Below, piece by piece: positions 54,770 through 64,000 of a stretch of DNA of 64,000 nt. Within the stretch, counting starts at the first letter, position 1, and the number at the start of each line of letters is the position of its first letter. The notes below the pieces were generated by a model. The model was not told where the DNA came from and did no database searches. It worked only from the letters and a program-made list of their open reading frames with translations. A program made the position numbers and the translations under genes. Origin of the DNA: Gautieria morchelliformis (lineage: Eukaryota > Basidiomycota > Agaricomycetes > Gomphales > Gomphaceae); contig WHVA01000469.1 of NCBI GenBank assembly GCA_015179125.1, forward strand, positions 25,758 through 89,757, given 5' to 3'.

Positions 54770-55952
54770 ATGAGTGCTCCAATCGATTTCTCCAAGATGA
54801 CAAGTGCCGAGATGAAACAGCATTTTGCTGACATGCTCGTGCAAAAGGAACTGGCCGAAAAACGTGAGGCCGAGGAAGCTGCGTGGAAAGAGAAGGAACG
54901 TCAGGAGAAAGAGCGGAAAGAACAGGAGAGGAAGGACCGCGAGCGCCGCGAGGAGGAGGAGCGCGTCCGCGAAGAGAAACAGAAACGGAACACGGCTAAG
55001 AAAGCTGCTGAGGACAAGGCTGCTGTGGAGAAGGCGGAAAAGTCCGGCGGAAATGTCCTTGTATTAACTGAAAATCCTTCCAGAAAATTGTTCAGGACGA
55101 GTCTGAGTCAGACTCGGAAGGTTCGGCGGAAAGTACACCGTCTCCTGAAGGAAAAGGGAAACAAAAGGAAACTGCTCCTTCGGTGAACCTTGTGGCAAAA
55201 CGGAAACAACGGGCGGAAGAATTCCAAAAGGCTCGAAAGAGCAAGTTAAATCGGATGCTGGAGTTGCGTGAACTAGGACCGGAAAATCCCGCGACTAAGG
55301 AGCGGAAAACGCGGGACGACTATGAAGAGGAAAGGCTCCTTGCGACCCATGCGAATCTAGGGGGCTGGATTGCACGTGGTCGAGTAATCCACGGGAAACA
55401 TCGTGCAATCAGTGCCTGGACAAGAAAAAACGCTGTGTCGTGGACGGGTGTGCCTCGAGGGTGGAGCGAAAGAAACAGAAGGTTGAGAAGTCGATCCTGA
55501 AGTCGGAACCGGGACCGAGCGGAGGGAGGTCCTAGGAATCGTTTCCGGTGACCAGAAAATCGGGACAGGCGGTGTTGAACCGGTTTACAATGTCTTATCC
55601 ACTCCTTGACATTGCTGGGTCGCTGAGGGCCATGCAGAAACAGCAACGCGAAATCCGGGACATAATGATCGATATGGCAGAGGTTCAGCAGCATCAGGTT
55701 CTGTCAATTCAGAACCAGATGACTGTTATGTCCACAGTCCTGGAACAGTTGACACGGGAAATGTGGTGGCGGAATGATCTGGTCCGGGACCAAATGGACG
55801 CGCGGCTGCGGGGGCAGGGAATTGGGGCAGAAGCGGGTCTAAGCGGGAGGGCGGAAACGAGGGAAAGAGTGGAAAGGGAGTTGGTGAGTGTGGAGGTAGG
55901 AGAGGCGGAAAAGAGCCAGAAGCGGAGAAAGAGGTCAAGGCAGAGACAATGA
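54770..55952 (+). pseudogene. Antisense ORF of gypsy-D: coiled-coil protein with a cysteine cluster
   Basis: The plus-strand frame starts MSAPIDFSKMTSAEMKQHFA and runs into a long charged helix of EKER/KEQERKDRER type (54,770-55,060). After a frame change it goes on through SESDSEGSAESTPSPEGKGK, KRKQRAEEFQKARKSKLN and RDDYEEERLLATHANLGGW, then after another shift through ETSCNQCLDKKKRCVVDG, a Zn2Cys6-like cysteine pair. It ends with a helical segment (SLRAMQKQQREIRDIMIDMA) at 55,952. I know this layout from many unnamed Agaricomycete proteins. It lies opposite to gag-pol, between integrase and 3' LTR, so it would need its own promoter. The cysteine cluster suggests nucleic acid binding; the role is unknown. 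At least three frameshifts make this copy dead. Confidence 0.65.
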
Positions 55953-56093
55953 GGGAGGAGTAGGGGTCTAAAAGACTTGTAAATAATTTCTTGAAGTGTT
56001 GGAAAATAGCGTAACGGATATCAATCGGATTTTGATATGTAACTTGAGATCTGTAAGAATAAATGAGGGTATCGGAAGTGGAATCGGAAATGA

Positions 56094-57293
56094 CTAGGGC
56101 GCGGAAATGGGGCCAGGCTTATCAGGATATGACTTATGAAAATCAGAGACGAGGTCAGAGGCGTGATCGAGTTCTGTGGCAGAAATCCAGGAAGTCTCTT
56201 CGTCGGTGTTTTCATAGCCTGCCCACTTGACTAGGTACTGGAGTTGGCAGCGGTATCGTCTGTCGAGCTTGGAGTTGAGAATTTCCAAGATTTCATATTC
56301 CGGTTCTCCGTCGATGATTACTGGCGGAGGCGGAGGCTGTTCTCGATTCAGGATTGTATTTGGAACTGCGGGTTCAAGCATAGAGACGTGGAATACCGGG
56401 TGTACTGCGCACATATTGTCAGGAAGTCTGAGGGTGAAAGAACGACTGCCGGCCTTAGCGATGATCTCATAAGGTCCAAGGTATTTTTCAGAGAGTTTCT
56501 TCGAGGGGCGAGTGGTGCGGAAGTTTTCAGCTTTGACAAAGACTTTGTCGCCTATCTCGAATGCCGGTTGCGGAAGTCGTTTCCGATCAGTGGAAGTTTG
56601 GTATCTCTTTTGGGCAGCGGATATGTTCTCTCGGAGGTGCTGGTGAAGGTCGTCAAGTTCTACAACGAAATCTCGGGCTCTTGCAGAGGCGAGGTCGCAT
56701 TCAGGGTGGATGGCGAGATTCGGGTGGTAGCCCTTGTTGGCGTAGAAGGGCGAAATTCCGGTGGTGGCGGAAGGCGCATTGTTGTAAGCAAATTCCGCGA
56801 GTGGAAGGAGGTCGGACCAATTGCTGTGTTGGTAGTTGCAATAGACGTGGAGATACTGCTGAAGGGTCTGATTAGTACGTTCCGTTTGTCCTTCTCCTTC
56901 AGGATGATAACCGGAAGTGAAATGGAGCTTCATGTCGAGAGCCTTGCCGAGTGTGCGGAAAAAGGAGGACACGAATTCTGATCCACGGTCGCAAGTGACA
57001 TGGGAGGGGATTCCGTGCTTGGAAAAGACGTGGAGCACGAAGAGCTGTGCGAGCTGGGCGGAAGTGATGGTGTCGTAGGTTGGAATAAAGATGGACTGCT
57101 TTGTGAGGCAGTCAACGATCACTAGAATGGTATCATAGCCGGATGACTTAGGCAGTTTCTCGATGAAATCCATGGATATCGAATTCCAGGGTTGTTCTGG
57201 GATCGGAAGTTGCTTCAGGAGGCCGTAGTATTTGTGACGTTGAGGCTTGGCTCGCATACAGGTGGTGCATGACTTGCAGTAGTCTTGGACCAT
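56094..57293 (-). CDS. Gypsy-D integrase with C-terminal chromodomain
   Basis: The 399-codon frame holds the end of the zinc-binding region (CKSCTTCMRAKPQRH), the catalytic core with Asp in SISMDFIEKLPKSSGY, Asp in HVTCDRGSEFVSSFF and Glu in YHPEGEGQTERTNQT, and a GPY/F module (LSEKYLGPYEIIAKAGSRSF, HPVFHVSMLEP). A chromodomain closes it (YEILEILNSKLDRRYRCQLQ, then YLVKWAGYENTDEETSWISA). Integrase joins the cDNA to target DNA, and the chromodomain reads histone marks and steers insertion to heterochromatin. This fits the nest-within-nest pattern seen here. The frame is intact although the rest of pol is not. Confidence 0.92.
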   Translation of the reverse strand: MVQDYCKSCTTCMRAKPQRHKYYGLLKQLPIPEQPWNSISMDFIEKLPKSSGYDTILVIVDCLTKQSIFIPTYDTITSAQLAQLFVLHVFSKHGIPSHVTCDRGSEFVSSFFRTLGKALDMKLHFTSGYHPEGEGQTERTNQTLQQYLHVYCNYQHSNWSDLLPLAEFAYNNAPSATTGISPFYANKGYHPNLAIHPECDLASARARDFVVELDDLHQHLRENISAAQKRYQTSTDRKRLPQPAFEIGDKVFVKAENFRTTRPSKKLSEKYLGPYEIIAKAGSRSFTLRLPDNMCAVHPVFHVSMLEPAVPNTILNREQPPPPPVIIDGEPEYEILEILNSKLDRRYRCQLQYLVKWAGYENTDEETSWISATELDHASDLVSDFHKSYPDKPGPISAP

Positions 57294-59311
57294 CGTGCGG
57301 AGGAGAGGCCAAGTATAGGTATGTCGGATTATGTCGAGGGTTTTGTTCTGGCCTTGGTGTCCTGAGAGCGGATGATCGTGGCTTTGCTGGAGTACGCGAA
57401 GTCTAGATCGTTGGTATCCGGAACGTAAATCCGGGACTTGTACCGGAGAAATCCGTCGGAATCAGGGACCATCCAGGACTGGTGGGGTCATCGAGGTGGG
57501 CTGGGAGATGGGGTCGGAACGGAGTGCGGAACGGATGTCGGAATGGAGAGACTCGTGTCCATAATGATGAGGCCGGAGTAGTGGAAACTGCAATGCTGTG
57601 GCACGCAGGGACGATGCCAGTTGCTCAGTGAGAATACTGGGTGGAAGTTGTGCGATTAACGCTGGCATAGTCGCTACTTCCCTCTTTTGGGTAGACGTCC
57701 CAACGTCTAGTGAGTGCGTTGGGTTTTGCTCCGAGCTTTCCGGGGCGGAAGCGGATCACCATGTTGAACTGTGAGAGATATTCAGACCAGCGGACTCGAG
57801 GCAGTCAAAATCTTAGTAGTTGCAAAATACTCAAGGTTCTTATGATCCATTACAATGTCGATCAGATAGTTGGCCTTCGATGTAGTGTCTCCAATTTTGA
57901 AGGCTTCGAAAATCGAAGTAGTTCCTTATCGTGGACGTCGTAGTTGAGTTCCGGGTGGAAAAGGTGCGGGAATGGAAAGCGATGGATGAATTTCTCCGTC
58001 ATCGGGGAAATGATGGAAAGAATGGCGCTAGCGTGTAGTCGGAAGCGTGGTTTCGAGTACAAGTTGGGCATCAGGAATCCAGAAACCGAGTATGGGAGCC
58101 GAGTGAAGGCCGATTTGAGAGCTTCAAATGGGAATGGCATTCCAGAGTGAAATTCCATGGGGCACCTTCCTGGTGAGACGCTGAGCGGAACAGTAATGTC
58201 GGAAAAATTGTAAATGAAACGCCAGTAAAAATTGGCGAAGCCAAGGAAAGACTGTACATCCTTAACACGTCGAGGTTCCGGCCATTCTTGAATTGCCTTG
58301 ACCTTGTCCTCTGCCATGGTAAGACCCGTAGGAGAGAGGATGTAGCCTAGGTATTCGACCATGTCGCGATGCCATTCGCATTTCTCTGCTTTTGCGTAGA
58401 GGTGGTGTTTGCGTAGGCGGCGGAGTACTTCGCGGACATGTTCCCGATGTTTCTCCGGTGTGTCAGAATAGATGAGGATGTCGTCAATGTAGACTAGGAT
58501 GCATATGTCGAGAAGGTCGGAAAATATGTCGTTCATAAAGCGCTGAAAAGCGGCGGGAGCATTGGTTAGACCGAAAGGCATGACAACCCACTCAAAAGCG
58601 CCATAGCGGGTGCGGAAAGTGGTTTTCCACTCGTCACCTTCCCGGATGCGGACAAGGTGATAAGCATGCTGGAGGTCAATTTTGGTGTAGATCTTCGCCC
58701 TGCGGGGAGTGTCGAGTAGGTCGGAAATGCGCAGAAGCGGATATTTGTCCTTTTTAGTGAGGGCATTGAGTCCGCAGAAATCGACACAGAGGGGGAGAGA
58801 TCCATCCTTCTTCTTGACGAAAAGGACCGGGGCGCCATGCGGAGACAGTGAAGGGCGGATGAAGCCCATATTGAGGTGTTCATCGACAAACTCGCGGAGA
58901 GTTTGGAGTTCACTTTGCGAAAGAGAGTAGATCGGTCCAAGGGGGGAGATGCTCCTTCTTCCAAATCTATCTTCAGATCGTAAGGTCGATGTTCAGCAGG
59001 TTTATCGGCTTTGGCCTTATTGAATACGTCCGGGAAGTCACGATATTCATCTGGAACTAAACTCATGTCGACCAGAGCGGAAGTCGAGGCGGAACGAGCC
59101 TTGACTGAAGCCGAGTCGGAAAGGTGAAGCTGGAAAATGGTCGTGTCTTCTTGCCGTTGCAATACACGGAAAGCAGTGGCAGAACTGAGCGCAATTCGAG
59201 GAGCTTCGAGGGACGGAGGTGCTAAAGCGGGACTGGAGTGCGGAACTGAATCCACGAGCGGAGTTGCAGAAGAGGCCTGAGCCATCTTTGCGGATGACGT
59301 CGGAATAGACA
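57294..59311 (-). pseudogene. Gypsy-D reverse transcriptase and RNase H
   Basis: Reverse transcriptase is at 57,990-58,960: [57 protein letters not shown], catalytic YIDD in [12 protein letters not shown], and [20 protein letters not shown]. RNase H follows with [12 protein letters not shown] but is shifted and stopped several times down to 57,294. Upstream, 58,566-59,311 encodes the linker from protease (VPDEYRDFPDVFNKAKADKP), in a different frame. LTR-A copy 8 splits the polyprotein at 59,312. Confidence 0.88.
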
Positions 59312-60342
59312 TGTCAAGATTGGTTTTTAGGCATTAATATCGTGTATTAGTGAACACAGCGAATGCCCGAATAACTTGTGCGAATAAGTATGCCGTTCAG
59401 TGAATAAGTGAACCGATGAATGTTCACGAAACAAGAGGGTTGCCCGAATGGGGCTCGCCCTATCTACAGTCGTAGCGAAATAGCTCGCAGCACTTGACGA
59501 CGTAACGTGCAAGATATCGCGGAATGGCTGTCTAAGTTTCGACAGTCCCTTCGCTGGCGAAGGTGCTCCTTCAGAGCCCTTCGCCAACAGCACAGAAAGT
59601 AGTTCGAAGGCTAAGGTAACGAAGATGAAGTATGAGAACTCACCAGCGATGCCTAAGTCCTTGGCTGGTTGAAGATAGAAATCTTCAACGGGAGGCTCAA
59701 GACGATGATCACAGTGAGGTCAAGTTTGCACAAGATGGACGACGTATGATAATTGAACTGGGGAATATACATGCGAAAGGAAACTACTTATATTGAATGC
59801 TCATAAGGTATCAGCAAATAGGAAAGAGGCCGTCACAAGTCAGGGTTGGATAGGGGTGCGCAGTCATGATACTAGGTAGATGGAATAAACATACAATAGA
59901 GTGAGGGGAGAATGCGAACGTGAAACGATGGAGAGTAAAGGGAGCAAAGGCACTTATGGACAAAACCATGTCTTGGGACCCGCATACATGCTACCCTGCA
60001 CGGGCTCTTCGTTTACTGGGTTGATCCCGCACGGCCTATGGAAGAGACGTCCTGCGATCACACTTTGGCCATACGAACACCCAATGGGGTTGGATTAAGA
60101 AGATGATGGGGTTAATGATGAACCATCATTCCGGGTGAATGGTATCGATCATATTCGATGGCGTGCCTGCTGACGAAATGTGCGAGCAGCGAATAGCGGT
60201 TCGGAGAATGGGGCGAACAGCGGATAGAGTGGACGTAGAGGGGAAGTGGTCGGTAGGTGCGGCGAACTCTGGCGAAGATGCTAGGGAGTGACAAGGGGGA
60301 ACATAGAGGTAGCGTGGTAGGAGAAATAAACCGGTCATGACA
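59312..60342 (-). mobile_element. LTR-A copy 8 (solo) in gypsy-D
   Basis: 1031 bp with both termini intact (TGTCAAGATTGG, CCGGTCATGACA). Flanks AGACA and AGACG differ at one base and fit a 5-bp duplication. It is very similar to the right part of copy 1 (9,770-10,320). Confidence 0.88.
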
Positions 60343-62198
60343 AGACGGAAGTTGATCCGGGGTACAGAACTGTATTTGACCCAATGCCCAGTTAATTGAC
60401 GGATTATATCGGGTGAGCCAATTGTGTCCTAGTACAACGGAACAGCTAGCATCTAGCGGAGTAACGTAAAACATAACTTCATGGTTGTCCCCGGTAGCAA
60501 AACAGATAGACAGGTCCACGACTTGGGAAATTGCCGTGTTAGACGACCCGTCGAAAAGGCAGAGCGGAATTGTCGGAATGTTGCAGGTTGGAAGTTTATG
60601 TTTCAAAACAAAGTCGGAATCGAGGAAACAGTGAGTCGAACCGGAGTCGATCAATGCTGTGAATGGGGGTGCGGAAATTGTGTCGGAAGTGAGCGGAACA
60701 GAGAGGGAGTCGGAGGACGAAAGAGCGGATGCATTGAGTTTAACCTTGTTTGTTGCACGAATGGGGTCAACACAGCCCTCAGCTCGTGCGGAGGCCGGAG
60801 GACTGCTGACTATTTTGTTGCATCCGTAGTGGGAGCCGCTTCGTATTTCTCTTCCATCTTCGCCGCACGGCCCTTGGCCTTTGCAGCGGAAGCAGAAGCT
60901 CGAGTGCAATCGCGAGCGACGTGACCTCCTTTGCCGCAGAAGAGGCAAAGGTTGTTGTCCATGCGACGCTGGCGTTCTACAGGGGTAAGTTTTCCGTCCT
61001 TCCCAAGTTTGTCGGAAAGGTCCGGAGTGCTCTTCCGGGCGTTGGTGTTGGAACCAGAGGCCTGGTTATTGCGAGGGGTGGAGTTGTTGTTCCGGTTGCT
61101 GGAGTTGGATCTGGAACTGTTGTTGTTGTTGTTTCCAGAGTTGTTGTTTCCGGAATTAGTCTTCTTCTTGTCTTTATCAGACTTCTTGTCGGAAGACTTG
61201 TCGTTCTTGCTCTGGGCGGAGGTTTCGCGAGCAATCTCGGAGTGTCTTTCCCAGTAGCGCGAATCATGGATTGGGCTAAATTACAAAGGTCGGTAAGGGT
61301 GGCGGGTTTTCCGACGTGGGCAATTTCATCCTTGATCCGGGATGGCCAGCCCATGTAAAAACTGGTGTCGGGAGTGCGGCTTCTCCCCATTGGACTTGAG
61401 GAGCGAGCTGCTGGAATGTGACGATATATTTAGCTATCTTATGAGTGTCTTTCATACGAAGCTTATCGAGTTCATTTTCCGCATTGGCCAAATGGTCCGA
61501 AGTTGCTGCGGAGTTCGGAAATGAAGTTGTGGTAATCGTCGGCCCAGTCGATGAGAGCGAACGGATCCATGAGGGCGGGTTTGAAGTAGTCGAGAGCCAT
61601 GCCTCGGAGATAGGAAAGGGTGTAATTGACCTTTCATTCGTCGTCGGGAAAGGCGTCGGGATGATCGCGGAAGTTGAGTTGAAGCTGGACCAGAAATGGC
61701 TGGAGCTTCTTGGGGTCGGAACCGTCAAATTGATCTGGTTCGCGGACCTTTGTCTTGGGGCGAGGTGGTGCTTGGGCCGGGCGCTGGAGTTGTCCGGCTA
61801 GCATTGCGATGGCTTGTGCAAGATCCAGAACTGGCGCGGGGGGAACTGGGTTGGCGGGGATCTGAGGTGGGATTGGAGGTGGAGGACCGCCGGGTGGGCC
61901 GCCATGAGGGCCGCCTGGGGGTGGGTCCTGGTGGTGGTGGTGGTGCTGGGCGTCGGAATGACGCTGCTGTTTGTTTCTCCCGCTGCTACTCGTCGAATTC
62001 CCATCATAGTCGGGATTGTCGTCGGATTAGCGTCGGGAACTTCTTCGAAGCGTTGCAGAATAGCATCGGGAGCTCATCAGCACGAGAGCTGCTGGAGGGT
62101 TCCGCGTGTCTTGGTGCTGCAGATCTAAGACTGCCAAAATAAGAGAGAGCTTCAACAGCTCCTGCTCGAGCTGAAGTAGCTGTGGTACGAGGAGGCAT
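60343..62198 (-). pseudogene. Gypsy-D gag, zinc knuckle and protease
   Basis: Gag begins MPPRTTATSARAGAVEALSY at 62,198, about 34 bp inside the 5' LTR edge. It passes through a Pro/His-rich stretch, then the retrotransposon gag core (PKKLQPFLVQLQLNFRDHPD, VNYTLSYLRGMALDYFKPAL, WADDYHNFISELRSNFGPF). The nucleocapsid knuckle CLFCGKGGHVARDC lies near 60,920-60,960. The protease follows with ALIDSGSTHCFLD and VLGHNWLTRYNPSINW. At least five frame changes or stops occur between 61,280 and 62,010. In a working element gag forms the particle and the protease processes it. Confidence 0.85.
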
Positions 62199-62241
62199 AG
62201 TGATAGGTATCGGGTGGGAATCAGATAATACTGTTACGTAT

Positions 62242-63348
62242 TGTTACGACCGTTCATTTCCGACTTCCGACCCCTCAGCTCCGCAACACCTTCCGCCCCT
62301 CCGATATTTCCGCAACACCTTCCACCCCTCCGATATTTCCGACATTCCGCCCCTTGTACATTTCCCTTGTTCTTTCGACTCTATTACTCGGACCCACCGG
62401 ACCCACCTCACCGTTCATCAAGATCATACCTCCGGTCCTCCTTGTGTTTCGTTGTCAGATATGTTTTCCCCACCCCTTGTTCCTTGCCATTGTTCTACCT
62501 TACCCTGAACCCCCCCTTGTAGTCCCATTGTTCCCAATTAGTTTAGTTCCCACGCATTGTCTACTCGACTTCCGCTTCCCCCGGAATTTGCTTAGTACTA
62601 CACCATTACCTGTTGTTGGGTGCATTTATGCTCCTGCACCAAAATCAAGCATAATATGTTCAATTTATTGTGTGGTGTTTCCAATTGTTTCTCACATTGT
62701 TCTTGTACCATGCATCCATTTCTCTGATTATTTTCGAAAATTTCCATCACTCCCTACTCTCCATTCCACTTTGTTATCTCTATTTTCACAGGCGGCTGCA
62801 CCCAGCGGAGTTTGAAATGATTTCGACGCGGAGCTCTTGGCGCTAAAGGCCGGTGCACGTATATGCCTTCTGAGACAGGATTATACTCTCTCTCATGACA
62901 ATAAATTCACTGAGAGAGCAAGTAGTATTCTTTGTATTTTCATAACATGTTGACTGAAAATCATGTAGTACATTTGATTCTAGGTATTGTATTAATACAT
63001 CAGTGACAATAAATTCACTGAGAAGTACATTTGATTCTAGCTTTCTAAGAACTCTACCGAACCTTCCCTGCATAGCCCTAGTTGCTAACACCTGTTGTCT
63101 CAGCTCTTTGTATAAAAGCCTGTCATGTATGTCTGTTTCTGCAATCAGATAATCGCCTTCGATACTTGATTCCTTTCGTCCATCTCCTGTTCTTAGTACA
63201 GCGAGTCTAGAAAGATCTCAGTCTCTCTCCGCCTTCCGCCTCAGTTCCGACTCAAGTTCCGACCAACCTTTGGTTCATATACTTTCTGACTTCCGACTCA
63301 GTTCCGAAATACTTAGGACGATAGTTCATTGGGGTACAACCTATAAGT
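62242..63348 (+). mobile_element. Inverted LTR-B inside the 5' LTR of gypsy-D
   Basis: It starts with a full terminus TGTTACGACC and follows LTR-B to ACCTATAAGT, then flips into the opposite strand of the same LTR without its own end. The overlap at the junction is TAAGT-like. A solo LTR-C is inserted in it. The result is a large imperfect palindrome centred near 63,346. Confidence 0.85.
62614..63091 (+). mobile_element. Solo LTR, family LTR-C, in the inverted LTR-B
   Basis: TGTTGGGTGC to GTTGCTAACA, 478 bp, with perfect CCTGT duplicates (62,609-62,613 and 63,092-63,096). Close to the copy at 40,474-40,961, with small deletions in the hairpin region. Confidence 0.92.
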
Positions 63349-64000
63349 CGGAACTGGAAAGGACAGTGGCTTCAACTTGTAGGTTGCGCCCCCAATGAAC
63401 TATCGTCCTAGGTATTTTCGGAAATGGGTCGGAAGTCGGAATACACTGAACTGAAGGTCTCGGAACTTGAGGTGGAATTGAGGCGGAAGACGGAAAGGCG
63501 GAGAGATGAGGTCTTGCTAGACTCGCTGTGCTAAGAACAGGAGATAGAGCGAAGGAAATCAATATCGAAGGTGATTATCTGATTGCAGAATAACAGACAT
63601 ACATGACAGGCTTTATACAAAGAGCTGAAAACAGGTAATGGGGTAGTACTAAGCAAATTCCGGGGAAGCGGAAGTCGAGTAGACAATGCGTGGGAACTAA
63701 CTAATCGGGAAACAATGGGACTACAAGGGGGGTTCAGGGTAAGGTAAAACAATGGCAAAGAAACAAGGGGTCGGGAAAACATGTCTGACAACGAACTTCA
63801 AGGGTGACCGGATATATGGTCTTGATGAACGATGAAGCGGGTCCAGTGGGTCCAAGTAATAGAGTCGAAAGAACAAGGGAATAGAACAATGGGCGGAATG
63901 TCGGAACTATCGGAGGGCGGAAAGTGTTGCGGAACTGAAGGTCGGAAGTCGGAAAATGAACGGTCGTAACAGGATGGAAGGGTGCATGTTTTGTTGGAAA

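Larger units (their letters stand above)
53993..63971 (-). mobile_element. Gypsy-D: Ty3/gypsy chromovirus with antisense ORF, flanked by TSD GGATG
   Basis: LTR-B copies at both ends and a perfect 5-bp duplication GGATG (53,988-53,992 and 63,972-63,976) define the element. In sense (minus) the order is 5' LTR, gag with zinc knuckle, protease, reverse transcriptase, RNase H, integrase with chromodomain, 3' LTR. A plus-strand ORF lies between integrase and the 3' LTR. A solo LTR-A (59,312-60,342) and an inverted LTR-B with LTR-C (62,242-63,348) are inserted. Multiple frameshifts make it inactive. It lies inside gypsy-C. Confidence 0.92.
62232..63971 (-). mobile_element. 5' LTR of gypsy-D, split by an inverted LTR-B
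   Basis: The first 10 bp TGTTACGTAT (62,232-62,241) match the gag-proximal LTR end. The rest of the same LTR resumes at about 63,345 (TCGGAACTGGAAAGG...) and ends GGTCGTAACA at 63,971. Everything between is an LTR-B in the opposite orientation. Confidence 0.85.
46969..64000 (-). mobile_element. Gypsy-C: Ty3/gypsy element (LTR-A family), multiply interrupted, running off the window
   Basis: On the minus strand the 3' LTR is 46,969-47,959, preceded by a G-rich polypurine tract. Internal pol pieces lie at 47,960-48,133 (integrase), 49,395-51,114 (integrase, RNase H, reverse transcriptase), 53,701-53,992 (reverse transcriptase start and linker) and 63,977-64,000. The pieces rejoin in frame when the inserts at 48,134-49,394, 51,115-53,700 and 53,993-63,971 are taken out with one copy of each target duplication. 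Gag, protease and the 5' LTR lie beyond the right edge. Confidence 0.88.

Noticed and set aside
56244-56981. 245-aa plus-strand ORF opposite the integrase
   Set aside because: It mirrors the conserved integrase frame; unlike 54,770-55,952 it has no independent features.

Overview
The window reads as a transposon-packed region of a mushroom-forming basidiomycete (Agaricomycetes). The reasons are introns of about 50 nt with GT-AG borders, an F-box protein and an RTC4-like protein of types I know as expanded in Agaricomycetes, a KDZ-class DNA transposon, Ty3/gypsy and Ty1/copia elements, and a non-LTR element with basidiomycete-type zinc knuckles. Most of the 64 kb is mobile DNA, and most of that is broken. 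Assignments rest on recognised motifs and on repeats visible inside the window; no database search was run.

Layout. 0-3.5 kb: a solo LTR (family LTR-B) and a 3-intron gene of unknown function cut by an LTR. 3.5-10.3 kb: an LTR-A copy split by a near full-length, disabled LINE. 10.5-11.1 kb: a possible membrane-protein gene. 12.2-15.9 kb: a 5'-truncated copia element carrying a solo LTR-C, fused to a broken integrase-core-domain gene (15.9-16.8 kb). 18.2-25.8 kb: gypsy-B, interrupted by LTR-A. 25.8-26.9 kb: a scrambled LTR-A joined to a DDE transposase remnant. 27-30 kb: a degenerate repeat present three times and a P450 scrap. 30.6-36.76 kb: an apparently complete two-gene KDZ transposon with terminal inverted repeats and an 8-bp target duplication. 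37 kb: a small secreted cysteine-rich protein gene with a triplicated mini-exon unit. 39.4-40.2 kb: a prp43 helicase remnant. 43.3-44.6 kb: an intact F-box gene. 45-64 kb: a deep nest built on gypsy-C.

The most interesting object is the KDZ transposon at 30,609-36,756. Two intact, intron-containing, convergent genes lie between the inverted repeats: a 664-aa CxC5/CxC6 KDZ-type transposase (minus strand) and a 950-aa protein with an N-terminal cysteine cluster and a C-terminal RTC4-like domain (plus strand). The element sits in a dispersed repeat whose uninterrupted relative at 17.1-17.4 kb shows roughly what the empty site looked like.

The right third can be read as insertion strata. Gypsy-C (LTR-A family) took in a solo LTR-A (TSD ATAGA), another solo LTR-A (TSD CATAT) that itself holds a 5'-truncated LINE, and the element gypsy-D (TSD GGATG). 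Gypsy-D in turn holds a solo LTR-A and an inverted LTR-B in its 5' LTR, which holds a solo LTR-C (TSD CCTGT). Gypsy-D carries an antisense coiled-coil ORF between integrase and 3' LTR, and gypsy-B carries a sense RGG-rich ORF after pol; both are non-canonical cargo.
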